A stretch of DNA of 64,000 nucleotides from Pseudofrankia inefficax (GTDB lineage: Bacteria; Actinomycetota; Actinomycetes; Frankiales; Frankiaceae), in contig NC_014666.1 in assembly GCF_000166135.1 (NCBI RefSeq), forward strand, positions 4,278,001 through 4,342,000, read 5' to 3'. The notes under the pieces are model-generated. The model searched no databases, had not been told where the DNA came from, and saw only the letters and a program-made list of their open reading frames with translations. The position numbers and the translations under genes are program-made. Shown here piece by piece: positions 23,872 through 33,071 of this stretch; the first letter of the stretch is position 1, and each line of letters starts with the position of its first letter.

Positions 23872-26001
23872 ATGGACGGCAACAGCGGAGCCAGCTTCGA
23901 CGACCCGGGGCCCGGCACCGACTACCGCGCCCCGCAGCCCTTCGTGGCGTCGGTCAACCGCCGCCGGTTCCTGCAGTGGGGCGGCGCGGTCGCCGGCGCG
24001 ATGGCGCTGGCCGGACCTGGCGGCGTGGCCGAGGCCACGAGGGCCAGGGCGAGCGGGCTCGCGTCCAGCGCCACCGGGACGATCTCGGACCTGAAGCACG
24101 TGGTGATCCTGATGCAGGAGAACCGCAGCTTCGACCACTACTTCGGCAGCCTCCAGGGCGTCCGCGGCTTCGGCGACAAGCAGGCGTTCCGCTTCCAGAG
24201 CGGCAACACCATCTTCCAGCAGCCGGACACCGGCCGCAGCGACGGCGGCTACCTGCTGCCGTGGCGGATGAACTCCACGACGATGAACGCGATGAACGCC
24301 GGTGACCTGGACCATTCCTGGACCGGTGACCACAGCGCCCGCAACTCCGGCCTGTGGAACAAATGGGTCTCGGCCAAGGGCGAGCAGTCGATGGGTTACC
24401 TCACCCGCGCCGACCTGCCGTTCAACTACGCGCTGGCCGACGCGTTCACCATCTGCGACGGCTACCACCAGGCGATCATGGGTCCGACCAGCCCGAACCG
24501 GATGTACTTCTGGACCGGAACGTCGAGCGGGGCGACCACCAACCCCGCCGACTACACGGTCAAGTTCACCAATGTGAAAACCTATCCGGAACAGCTGACG
24601 GCGGCCGGCATCAGCTGGCAGGTGTACACCAACCACGAGGTCGGCGACGGCAGCGGCGCCGACGGCTGGGTCGGCGACTACGGCGACAACCCGCTGTGGT
24701 TCTACAAGCAGTACCAGACGTCGATGAAGGCCAACACGACCGCCGGCCAGCAGCTGGCGATCCGCGGGGCGGTCCAGCCCTGGCAGGCCAGCGCGGGCAC
24801 CCCGCTCGGGCCGAACCACGTCAACCACGTCCTGGCCCAGTTCCTCGCCGACTGCGCGGCGGGCACGATCCCGCAGGTCTCGTGGATCGTCGCGCCCTAC
24901 TCCTACTCCGAGCACCCCGCGGCGAGCCCCGCCTACGGCGCGCACTACACCCGGGCCGTCCTCGAGGCCCTGATGGGCAACCAGGCCCTCTGGGAGAGCA
25001 CGGCACTGTTCGTCACCTACGACGAGCACGACGGCTACTTCGACCACGCCCTGCCGCCGGCGCCGGAGACGAGCTACACCAACGAGTTCATCAGCAGCCA
25101 GCCGATCGGCATGGGCACCCGCGTGCCGATGCTCATCTGCTCGCCCTGGACCCGGGGTGGCTGGGTCGACTCCAACACCTACGACCACACGTCGATGAAC
25201 CGGTTCCTCCAGACCTGGACCGGGGCCCCGCTGGTGAACGTCACCGCCTGGCGCAACCTGGTCAGCTCGGACCTCACCGCGGCGTTCGACTTCGCGAACC
25301 CCGACTTCTCGATCCCGTCGCTGCCGGACACCGTGCCGCTGATCAACCAGTCGGACGCGGCGAAGTCCCTGCCGGCGGTCAAGCCGCCCGCCTCCGGCGC
25401 GCAGGTGGCGCCGGTCCAGGAGGCGGGCACCCGCCCGCACCGGCCGACGCGCCACATGCCGCACGCCGACGTCGCGGTCAACCGCTCCACCGGCGTGGTC
25501 ACCGCCACCATGTCCAACTCCGGCAGCCTGGGCGTCTCGCTGTTCGTCTTCCCCGACCAGTACCTGACCGCCTCGGCGACGCCGTTCACCGTCGTCAACG
25601 GCACGAACAAGACCTACACCTGGAACACGTCGTCGACGTCCGCGAAGTACGCCTTCTCCATCTACGGGCCCGACCGGTTCGTCCGCTCGTTCGCCGGCAA
25701 CGTGGTCGCGGCCAGCCAGAGCACCGGCGCGGTTCCGCAGGTGTCGGCGACCCCGGTCACGGCGGCGGCGGGCGGCGGCGTCGCCGTGCTCAAGATCGCC
25801 CTGGGCAACGCCGGGCAGCAGGCGGTCACCTACACCCTCACGCCCAACGACTACGCCGGCACGACCCAGACGGTCCCGATCGCCCTCAACGGCTCCGCCA
25901 CGATCACCTGGCCCGTGGACGCCAACGGCTACTACGACGTGATCGTCAAGGCCGACACCGCTGACGGCTACACGCGCCGTTACGCGGGCCGCATCCAGTA
26001 G
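23872..26001 (+). CDS. Phosphocholine-type phospholipase C, Tat-exported
   Basis: Secreted phosphoesterase of 709 residues, the usual size for phosphocholine-specific phospholipase C (PlcH/PlcN-like). A twin-arginine signal NRRRFLQWGGAVAGAM (29-44) follows an unusually long polar N-region. The catalytic domain starts with DLKHVVILMQENRSFDHYFG and contains TSPNRMYFWTG and VTYDEHDGYFDH. Two C-terminal beta domains (about 515-610 and 615-709, DUF756 type) follow. It should cleave phosphatidylcholine or related choline esters outside the cell for phosphate, choline or membrane attack. The ATG at 23872 has GGAGG 11 nt upstream; a GTG at 23863 is closer to the RBS and also possible. Confidence 0.92.
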   Translation: MDGNSGASFDDPGPGTDYRAPQPFVASVNRRRFLQWGGAVAGAMALAGPGGVAEATRARASGLASSATGTISDLKHVVILMQENRSFDHYFGSLQGVRGFGDKQAFRFQSGNTIFQQPDTGRSDGGYLLPWRMNSTTMNAMNAGDLDHSWTGDHSARNSGLWNKWVSAKGEQSMGYLTRADLPFNYALADAFTICDGYHQAIMGPTSPNRMYFWTGTSSGATTNPADYTVKFTNVKTYPEQLTAAGISWQVYTNHEVGDGSGADGWVGDYGDNPLWFYKQYQTSMKANTTAGQQLAIRGAVQPWQASAGTPLGPNHVNHVLAQFLADCAAGTIPQVSWIVAPYSYSEHPAASPAYGAHYTRAVLEALMGNQALWESTALFVTYDEHDGYFDHALPPAPETSYTNEFISSQPIGMGTRVPMLICSPWTRGGWVDSNTYDHTSMNRFLQTWTGAPLVNVTAWRNLVSSDLTAAFDFANPDFSIPSLPDTVPLINQSDAAKSLPAVKPPASGAQVAPVQEAGTRPHRPTRHMPHADVAVNRSTGVVTATMSNSGSLGVSLFVFPDQYLTASATPFTVVNGTNKTYTWNTSSTSAKYAFSIYGPDRFVRSFAGNVVAASQSTGAVPQVSATPVTAAAGGGVAVLKIALGNAGQQAVTYTLTPNDYAGTTQTVPIALNGSATITWPVDANGYYDVIVKADTADGYTRRYAGRIQ

Positions 26002-26016
26002 GAGCCGCGCGCCGGC

Positions 26017-27108
26017 TCACCTCGTGCTCGCGCGGGCGACGCCCCGGGCGAGTACGAGGTCGCCGCCGGCCGGGGCGGCGAAGAACTCGCTGACGCGAGC
26101 GTCGTCGACGTCGGCGAGCGTGCCGGGCGACCAGCGCGGCGACCGGTCCTTGTCGATGATCTGGGCGCGGATGCCCTCGGCCAGGTCGTGGTGGCGCAGG
26201 CAGGCGACGGAGACCCGGAACTCGCTCACCAGCGCGGCGTCCAGGTCCGCGAGCGCCGCCGCGCGGCGCAGCGCGGCGAGGGTGACGGTGAGCGCCGTCG
26301 GCGACTTCGCCGCGATCTCGTCCGCCGCCGCGGCGGCCGCCGGGTCGCCGTGCGCGCGCAGCCGGTCGAGGATGTCCGCGACGCTGCCCGCCGCGTAGCA
26401 GGAGTCGATCCAGCCGCGGGCGGCGGCGAGGGTCCCCTCACCCGGGGGCACGGCCAGCGTGGCGAGGGCGTCCGCCGGTGGCTTGCCGGCGACCAGGAGA
26501 TCGACCAGCTCCGGCAGCCGGTCGGCGGGGACCAGGTGGTCGGCGAGGCCGCCGGCGATCGCGTCCGCGCCGGACAGCGTGCCGGCGGTCAGCGCGGCGT
26601 GGGTGCCGGTCTCGCCCGGCATCCGGGACAGCAGCCAGGTGCCGCCGACGTCGGGCACGAGCCCGATGCCGGTCTCCGGCATGCCGATCTTCGAGCGCTC
26701 CGTGACGACCCGGACCGAGCCGTGCGCGGAGATCCCGACGCCGCCGCCCATCACGAGGCCGTCCATCAGCGCGACGTAGGGCTTCGGGTACCGGGCGATC
26801 AACGAGTTCAGCCGGTACTCGTCGGCCCAGAAGCCGATCGAGGCGGTTCCGCCGGTCAGGGCGTCCTGGTGGAACAGCCGGACGTCGCCGCCGGCGCAGA
26901 GCCCGCGCGTGCCGGCGCCGTCGACGAGCACGCAGGTGATCGCGTCGTCGGCGGCCCAGTCGTCCAGCGCCTCGGTCATCGCTAGCACCATGGCGTGGGA
27001 CAGCGCGTTGATCGCCTTCGGCCGGTTGAGGGTGAGGCGGCCGACGGAGCCCTCGACGCGGCGAATCACCTGGTCGGTGCCGTCAGCCGGCCTGGCGGCG
27101 GTGCTCAT
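26017..27108 (-). CDS. Enoyl-CoA hydratase/isomerase-family protein, 3-hydroxyisobutyryl-CoA hydrolase type
   Basis: Crotonase-fold enzyme of 363 residues, the length of the hydrolase branch rather than the 260-residue hydratases. Key segments: GTRGLCAGGDVRLFHQ (oxyanion-hole Gly), MDGLVMGGGVGIS, and ERSKIGMPETGIGLVPDVGG, where the Glu is catalytic in 3-hydroxyisobutyryl-CoA hydrolase. The enzyme would release 3-hydroxyisobutyrate in valine breakdown. It is a lone gene, convergent with the phospholipase gene (15-nt gap), and divergent from the unrecognised gene at 27373. Confidence 0.9.
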   Translation of the reverse strand: MSTAARPADGTDQVIRRVEGSVGRLTLNRPKAINALSHAMVLAMTEALDDWAADDAITCVLVDGAGTRGLCAGGDVRLFHQDALTGGTASIGFWADEYRLNSLIARYPKPYVALMDGLVMGGGVGISAHGSVRVVTERSKIGMPETGIGLVPDVGGTWLLSRMPGETGTHAALTAGTLSGADAIAGGLADHLVPADRLPELVDLLVAGKPPADALATLAVPPGEGTLAAARGWIDSCYAAGSVADILDRLRAHGDPAAAAAADEIAAKSPTALTVTLAALRRAAALADLDAALVSEFRVSVACLRHHDLAEGIRAQIIDKDRSPRWSPGTLADVDDARVSEFFAAPAGGDLVLARGVARASTR

Positions 27109-27372
27109 CGGGCCGCCGCCGGCACCGTGCGGGACACGGCCACCCAGCTGGTCCTGTTCGTGGCCTCTAGGGCGGGGCGCTCCCGGCGGTCTCGCACGAT
27201 GACATCGTCGGCCAGGCCTGGGCAGACCCGCGCCGTGTCGAGACGGCGCTCACAGACGTCGCGCCGCGGCCGACCGTGGTCCGGACCGGGATTCCGGTGA
27301 CTGGCATCACTCCTTGGGTCGCGGGCGGTAGCATTCGCCCGGCTGGTCGGGCGAGGGGTGGGGGAATTCGAC

Positions 27373-28680
27373 ATGACCCGTATCGGATTCGAATGGCAGT
27401 TCAAACCCGGACAACTCGCCATGAAAAGCATGGCCGGCGTCCAGCTCGCCCTGCCCTCGAAAAGTCTCGTGTTCCGGGCCGACGGCGTCGGGGTGAACAT
27501 CGAGTCGGACTCCGGTGAGGTCGAAATCGTCACCGACCCGGTGGACGAATGGGACGACCTGGTTCCCCAGCTCGTTCTCATCGGTGACCTGATGAGCGTG
27601 CTGTCGAGCGTCGCGCCGGACCCGGCGAAGCTCACCAACCAGCGGGTGGCCGCGCTGCTGGCCCCGCTGTTCGGCCAGGGCCTGGCCGATCCGAGCGCCC
27701 GGTCCCGCCGGGGCGCCGGCCTGGTCACCGACGGCCAGCTGCTCGCGGTCAACGCCCAGGGGAACCTCCAGACGGCCCTCGCGGCACCCGAGATGAGGGT
27801 CAGCCTGCCGCACAGGGGAAAGCGGTCGCTCGTCTTCGCCGCGCCGGGCCCGGTGTACGACACGGTCACCGTCGTGGCGAACAACGAGGTGCGGCCCGTC
27901 CTGCTGCCGGCCAACACCAAGATCGCGATCGAGGCGACCGGCACCGTCATGACCGGGGTCGCGCAGTGCACGATCGACGCCGACCTGACCGACGTCGAGA
28001 GCCTGATCAGTCCCTACTACCCCGGCGTGACGGCGAAGGTCGACGGCTGGGTCGGCGCCAACAACGGGGTGACCTTCGAGCTGCGGGCCCTGTTCGCGCT
28101 GGTCGCCTACTACCTCCACGCTTTCAGCCAGCCGAGCATCAGGTACTCCAACGAGGGTCCCAAGACCGGGTTCAACCTGTTACCCCGGATGAATCTCCGC
28201 TCGATCTACCGGATGCTGCTCGACGACGACGACCGCACGGAATTCGACGCCGTCGTCCGCACCATTCCGGGCGCCGAGCTGAATGCCGTGGTCTGCCCCG
28301 AGGACTACAAGGCCGGCACCGACCGGATCGTCAACCCGTTGACCCTGGCGCAGTGGCTCACCTCGATCCGCAACGGGGACCTGGGCGCCGGGGTGCCGAC
28401 GCTCGACCGCGACTACTCCGGTCTCGGGCCCCGGGGTGTGGACTACGACGCCATGTCGCCGCCGCTGGGTTATCCGGCCCACGCCCACCCGGCGCGCACC
28501 TCGACGTGGTTCACCTACGCCATGGGGCGGACCAACGCCGTCCCGGACGGCCCAGTCGTCCTCGAGTACCGGGACGTCCAGGCCTTCGGTGTGAAGAAGG
28601 AGTCGGTCACCTTCGAGCAGTTCGTCGACGTGGCCGCCAACGCCGCCCGCGCCGCCGGCGTCCAGGGCGTCCCGGCCTGA
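27373..28680 (+). CDS. Unrecognised 435-residue cytosolic protein
   Basis: I do not recognise the family. The protein is soluble, with no signal peptide or membrane span. It opens with a beta-rich part (TRIGFEWQFKPGQLAMKS, FRADGVGVNIESDSGEVEIVTDPVDEWDD), has a central PGVTAKVDGWVGANNGVTFELRA region and ends with WFTYAMGRTNAVPDGPVVLEYRDVQ and a helical tail. Codon use is typical of the neighbours, so it is a genuine gene. The ATG at 27373 has GGGGGA at good spacing; a GTG 15 nt upstream is possible. It stands alone, divergent from the crotonase-family gene, and its product may be a structural or toxin-associated protein, but nothing visible decides this. Confidence 0.8.
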   Translation: MTRIGFEWQFKPGQLAMKSMAGVQLALPSKSLVFRADGVGVNIESDSGEVEIVTDPVDEWDDLVPQLVLIGDLMSVLSSVAPDPAKLTNQRVAALLAPLFGQGLADPSARSRRGAGLVTDGQLLAVNAQGNLQTALAAPEMRVSLPHRGKRSLVFAAPGPVYDTVTVVANNEVRPVLLPANTKIAIEATGTVMTGVAQCTIDADLTDVESLISPYYPGVTAKVDGWVGANNGVTFELRALFALVAYYLHAFSQPSIRYSNEGPKTGFNLLPRMNLRSIYRMLLDDDDRTEFDAVVRTIPGAELNAVVCPEDYKAGTDRIVNPLTLAQWLTSIRNGDLGAGVPTLDRDYSGLGPRGVDYDAMSPPLGYPAHAHPARTSTWFTYAMGRTNAVPDGPVVLEYRDVQAFGVKKESVTFEQFVDVAANAARAAGVQGVPA

Positions 28681-28686
28681 CCGCGG

Positions 28687-31104
28687 TCACCAGGGGGGCG
28701 TGAGCGCTGCCGGGCCGACGGCGGCGCCCTGGGCGAGGTCGCAGCCGAGTGCGCGGATCCTGGCGAGCTGGGCCGGGGTGTCCACCCCCTGTGCCGCGAC
28801 GGCGAGGTGCAGGAGGTCGGCGAAGCGGACGATGCCCGCGATGATGGCGATGCCGACGTCGCCGTCGTCCAGATTGTGGATGTGCCGGTCGCTGAGGCGG
28901 ATGCCGCCGAGGCCCGGGGGAATGTTGTCCTTGGTGATCGCTCGGATCGGGCCCAGCTCGGTGAAGTCGAGCCGGGTCTCGACGCCGGCCGCGGCGAGGT
29001 CCCCGATGGCCGTGTTGACGTTGCGGTAGTCGAGCTGCCACATCGTGTCGGGGATGAGCACGCCGAGCCTGGGGCCGCGCGGATGGCGCGGTCCGGAACC
29101 CCGAACATGGCTGATGATCTGGTCCCGCAACGCGGACTCGCCCAGGCCGCGCTCGGAGATCCGGATCCACAGGTGCCGGCACGCGTCGTCGGCGTGCTCG
29201 CCGGCCGGGGCGTCGACCTCGCCCGCGTCGCCGAGCGGCGGGGGAGTGGGGGCCGCGTCGAGGGTGCGCAGGGCGCTGTCGACGAGCCACTGGTCGAGGT
29301 CGCCGCTCAGTCCCGCCTCGAAGGCGATCGGCTCGATCTCCTCCGGCCCGAGCAGGCGCCCGCCGGGCTGCGGCCAGCAGGGCACGGCCTCCGCGGCCGC
29401 CACCGTGCCGGAACTGGACGCGATCGGCTGGAACAGCGGCACCAGCCGCCCGGCGGCGACGGCCTGCCGCAGCTCCGTGACCCCCGCCAGGTGCGTCGCG
29501 ACGGTCTCGCGGATCGTGTCGTCGTAGGCGACGCAGCGTCCCGGCCCACGGCGCTTGGCGGCGTACATGGCCAGGTCGGCGGCGTCGAGGACCTGTTCGG
29601 CGTCGGTGAGGTCGGGGCCGGCCAGCGCGATCCCGATGCTGGCGCCGACGCTGACCAGGCGGCGCAGCCGCACGGGCGGCGTGAGCGCGTGGATCACCCG
29701 CTCGCCGATGGCGCGCAGGTCCTCCAGGCCGCCGACTCCCTCGCACAACACGGCGAACTCGTCGCCTGCCAGCCTGCCGACGAGGTCGGTCGGGCGGCCC
29801 AGCTGGCGCAGCCGGCCGGCGACCGCCTGCAGAAGCTCGTCGCCGGCGTGATGCCCCAGCGTGTCGTTCACGGCCTTGAAGCCGTCCAAGTCGATGTACA
29901 GGACGCCGGTCCGGCGCGTGTCCGGTCGGCCCTGGGCCAGGCTTCGCCGGAGGTGATCGAGGATCGCGACGCGGTTGGGCAGGCCGGTGAGCGGGTCGTG
30001 CAGCGACCGGAACCGGGCGGCGTTCTCCATCCGGATGCGCAGCACCGCGGAGCCGAGGATCGCGACCACGGAGCGGATGAAGGCGACGTCGTCGCTGGTC
30101 AGGCCCGGCGCGGCGCGGCGGACGGTGACCGTCGCGACCGGCTCATCGGTGTGTCCCACGGGCATCCGGACGAGGGTGGGCGCCGCGTCCGCGTCCCGGC
30201 CGGCTTCGGCGTCGGGACCGGCCCGGCCGGCCGCGCCGTCAGGGCAGGGCTCCACCGTGATCCGGTCGGCGTTGACCTGATCGGTGAGCGCGCTGATGCC
30301 CAGATCCCACAGGGCCAGCTCGTCGCCGATCTCCAGGGCGTACTGCGCCAGGTTGGCGAGCGCCGTCTGGCGGGCCGTCCGGTCCAACAGCTCGGCGGTC
30401 GCCCGTTCGCGTTCGGTCACGTCGCTGACGACCCCACCGACCGCGGTCCGCCCAGCGGCGGACACCGGGACCAGGTGGACGTCGTACCAGCACCGGCCGG
30501 ACGGCACCACGCTGTGGACGCGCTGGCCTCCCATCGCACTGCGCACCATCTCCAGGACGGCGGGCTCGTCGCCGAGCGCCTCGTGGAGGCCGGAGCCGGC
30601 AGCGTTCCCGGGCGACTCGCGGGCCGTTCCGGCGCTCGCCACCACCTGTCCCTCGCGATCGAGGAGGAACACCGAGACCGGAGTGCTGTCGAGCACGAGC
30701 TGGAGCTGCTGGTGGGTCGAGACGTACTCGGTGATGTCCTGGAGCTGCGTGAGGAAGCACCGGTCGCCGTCGATGGTGACGATGCCCCCCGAGGCGAGGA
30801 CGTGAGCGACCGTGCCGTCGGGGCGCAGGAACCGGATCACCCGGCGGCCCGCCTCGCCGACGCGCCTCCAGGACTGCTGACTGAAGGCCGCGTTCAGCTC
30901 GTCGACCTGCGTCGGGTCGATCATCTCGCGCCAGTCCAGGCCGACGAGTTCGGCCTCGCTCCGACCGATCAGCGCGCAGGCCGCGGTGTTGACGCGGCGC
31001 AGCCGGCCGTCCGCGATGCGGGTGACTGTCAGACCGATCTGAAGCTGATGGAAGAGGTCGACGAATCCCATCTCCCGGTCGTGTTCGTCGCCGCCACTCG
31101 ACAC
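28687..31104 (-). CDS. PAS-PAS-GGDEF signalling protein with degenerate EAL domain
   Basis: Cytoplasmic c-di-GMP signalling protein of 805 residues. Two PAS domains (about 12-130 and 133-235), then a GAF-like stretch (about 240-365), a GGDEF domain (about 370-530) and an EAL-like domain (about 545-800). The cyclase signature is AGDEF and an RPTD inhibitory site precedes it by five residues, so synthesis and product inhibition are plausible. The EAL domain is decayed: EAL reads EAV, and LDFTELG and AAQGVDT replace the metal and base motifs, so hydrolysis is unlikely. The GTG start has GGGGAGG upstream. It is divergent from a second GGDEF gene. Confidence 0.92.
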   Translation of the reverse strand: MSSGGDEHDREMGFVDLFHQLQIGLTVTRIADGRLRRVNTAACALIGRSEAELVGLDWREMIDPTQVDELNAAFSQQSWRRVGEAGRRVIRFLRPDGTVAHVLASGGIVTIDGDRCFLTQLQDITEYVSTHQQLQLVLDSTPVSVFLLDREGQVVASAGTARESPGNAAGSGLHEALGDEPAVLEMVRSAMGGQRVHSVVPSGRCWYDVHLVPVSAAGRTAVGGVVSDVTERERATAELLDRTARQTALANLAQYALEIGDELALWDLGISALTDQVNADRITVEPCPDGAAGRAGPDAEAGRDADAAPTLVRMPVGHTDEPVATVTVRRAAPGLTSDDVAFIRSVVAILGSAVLRIRMENAARFRSLHDPLTGLPNRVAILDHLRRSLAQGRPDTRRTGVLYIDLDGFKAVNDTLGHHAGDELLQAVAGRLRQLGRPTDLVGRLAGDEFAVLCEGVGGLEDLRAIGERVIHALTPPVRLRRLVSVGASIGIALAGPDLTDAEQVLDAADLAMYAAKRRGPGRCVAYDDTIRETVATHLAGVTELRQAVAAGRLVPLFQPIASSSGTVAAAEAVPCWPQPGGRLLGPEEIEPIAFEAGLSGDLDQWLVDSALRTLDAAPTPPPLGDAGEVDAPAGEHADDACRHLWIRISERGLGESALRDQIISHVRGSGPRHPRGPRLGVLIPDTMWQLDYRNVNTAIGDLAAAGVETRLDFTELGPIRAITKDNIPPGLGGIRLSDRHIHNLDDGDVGIAIIAGIVRFADLLHLAVAAQGVDTPAQLARIRALGCDLAQGAAVGPAALTPPW

Positions 31105-31400
31105 GTCGCCTCCCCGCCGATGGCAGGACGCCGCGCGGCCCGTCCGCCGACGGCCGCGACTCTGCGCCGGTACAGGCCTCTACCCCGTGCCGCGGCGACC
31201 AACCGGGGCATGCCTGGTCTCCGCCGCCGAGGACCTGGTGCGAGCACGGGCAATGACCGCGGCCTCCCGCCTCTGGTCGGTTCGCTATCCGGGGGTCGGG
31301 CAGGACTTCTGAGGGTGCCGCGGTGCCCCGGCGAGGCGCGCGGCCGTGCGTCGGTCGCTTTGAGTGTCCAGATGGTCGCGTTGTGGTGAAGGGAGGTGTG

Positions 31401-33071
31401 GTGGCGGGGCTCCGCGGAGTCGGGGGCGCAGCGCCAGGCCCTCGGCGATCGGCTGGACGGACCGGCGGGTCCTGGGTGTTCCGTCGGGCCGCTGTCGGCG
31501 GTGCGCTGCTCGTCGCGCTGGCCGGGGTGTTCGCGGTGGTGCTGGGCTCGGCGCCCGCGCGGATCGCCACGGTGGCCGTCGCCTGCGTCTCCGAGGCCGT
31601 CGCCTCGGTCGCCTGCCTCTGGAGCGCTCGACGTGCCGAGCCCGGTGACCGGCGATGGCGGGTGCTCATCGGTGTCTTCGCGGTCGGCCTCGGGGCGGGC
31701 GGCCTGCTGACACTGGTGACGCTAGTCAGCAGTGCCTCGATCTCGGCCAACGTGACCTCGGAGTATTCCGGCCTGATCGTCTTCTACGGCCTGGCCCTGG
31801 CCGGGTTGCTGTCCCTGCCGACCTGCCCGTTCGAGGACCGGGGCGCCCACCGGACGCGGGCCGGGCCGAGCCGCTGGCATGTGATCGTCGTGCTCGACAG
31901 CGTGCTGATCGTCGGCTCGATCCTCCTGGTGCAATGGGGGACGTCACTGGAGGACCTCATCCGGACCAGCGCGCCCGACCCGGCGGAGGTCGCCTTCGCG
32001 CTCGTGCACCAGGTCGCCGGGCTGATCCTCACCGCGACGGTGCTGCTGATCGGGACGTTCCGCCGGCCGCGGGAGCCGGCGACGCTGGCGCTGCTGGGCG
32101 CCGGTCTGCTGTCCTACGCCCTCACGAACGGCCTGCTCGTCTACCGCTTCGCCCATGGCGACTATGACCTTCCGGCGTGGAGCATGCTGCCGATCATCGT
32201 CTCCGTTCAGTTGATCACCCTCGCCGCGTTGACGCCGGTGGGCGGTCAGGGAAACCGCGACGGTGAGGCGATGGCCGCTCCGCGGGCGGTGTGGGCGCAT
32301 GCCGCCCTGCCGTATGCCGTGCTCGGCGTCGCCGGGGTGCTGATTCTCGGCAGGCTCGTGGCGGGGGCGCCCCTTGACCGGGTCGAGGCGTATGGAACCG
32401 TCTCGCTGCTCGTCCTCGCGCTCGCCCGGCAGATGATGACCATCGCCGAGAACACCCACCTGCTCGCCGAGGTGCGGGTGCGGGAGGGGCAGCTGCGGCA
32501 TCAGGCCTTTCATGACCCGTTGACCGGCCTGGCGAACCGCGCCCTGTTCAGCCGGCGCCTGGCGCGCGCGGTCGGCGGCGACCACCCGCCAAGCGGCGCC
32601 GGCAGCACCCCTGGCGGCGGTGCGCTCGCCGGCCGCGAGGCCGTCGCGGTCCTGTTCGTCGACCTGGACCACTTCAAGGGGGTCAACGACGCCTTCGGGC
32701 ACGCCGTCGGCGACGAGCTGCTGAAGATCAGCGCGGCCCGGCTGTGCGCGGCGGTCCGCGCCACGGACACGGTCGCGCGTCTCGGCGGCGACGAGTTCGC
32801 CGTCATTCTCGCCGGCCACGGCCCGGACAAGCCGGTCCAGATCGCCCAGCGGCTCGCGGCCGCGGTGGAGGAGCCCTGCGAGCTGGCTGGCCGCCGCTAC
32901 GACCCCCGCGCCAGCCTCGGCCTCGTCACCCTCGACCACGCCGGACCGACGTGCCCCGACACGTTGCTCCACCAGGCTGACCTGGCCATGTACGCCGCGA
33001 AACGCGAACGCTCCCGCAGACTGGTCGTCTACGACCCGGTCCTGTCCACCGGGACTGTCTCAACCACGTGA
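31401..33071 (+). CDS. Membrane-anchored diguanylate cyclase (GGDEF)
   Basis: Protein of about 556 residues with a hydrophobic sensory half of roughly nine membrane spans (about 25-355) and a C-terminal GGDEF domain. The domain begins RHQAFHDPLTGLANRALF, has VLFVDLDHFKGVNDAFGH, the inhibitory-site RATD and an intact LGGDEFAVIL five residues later. It should make c-di-GMP from two GTP in response to a membrane signal. The start is uncertain: GTG 31401 follows GGGAGGT, while a longer frame to 31323 exists. It shares a 296-nt divergent promoter region with the PAS-GGDEF gene and overlaps yaaA convergently by 12 bp. Confidence 0.9.
   Translation: MAGLRGVGGAAPGPRRSAGRTGGSWVFRRAAVGGALLVALAGVFAVVLGSAPARIATVAVACVSEAVASVACLWSARRAEPGDRRWRVLIGVFAVGLGAGGLLTLVTLVSSASISANVTSEYSGLIVFYGLALAGLLSLPTCPFEDRGAHRTRAGPSRWHVIVVLDSVLIVGSILLVQWGTSLEDLIRTSAPDPAEVAFALVHQVAGLILTATVLLIGTFRRPREPATLALLGAGLLSYALTNGLLVYRFAHGDYDLPAWSMLPIIVSVQLITLAALTPVGGQGNRDGEAMAAPRAVWAHAALPYAVLGVAGVLILGRLVAGAPLDRVEAYGTVSLLVLALARQMMTIAENTHLLAEVRVREGQLRHQAFHDPLTGLANRALFSRRLARAVGGDHPPSGAGSTPGGGALAGREAVAVLFVDLDHFKGVNDAFGHAVGDELLKISAARLCAAVRATDTVARLGGDEFAVILAGHGPDKPVQIAQRLAAAVEEPCELAGRRYDPRASLGLVTLDHAGPTCPDTLLHQADLAMYAAKRERSRRLVVYDPVLSTGTVSTT

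Noticed and set aside
28807..31389. 860-residue plus-strand frame
   Set aside because: It is antisense to the PAS-GGDEF gene; long frames are expected on the opposite strand at this G+C content.
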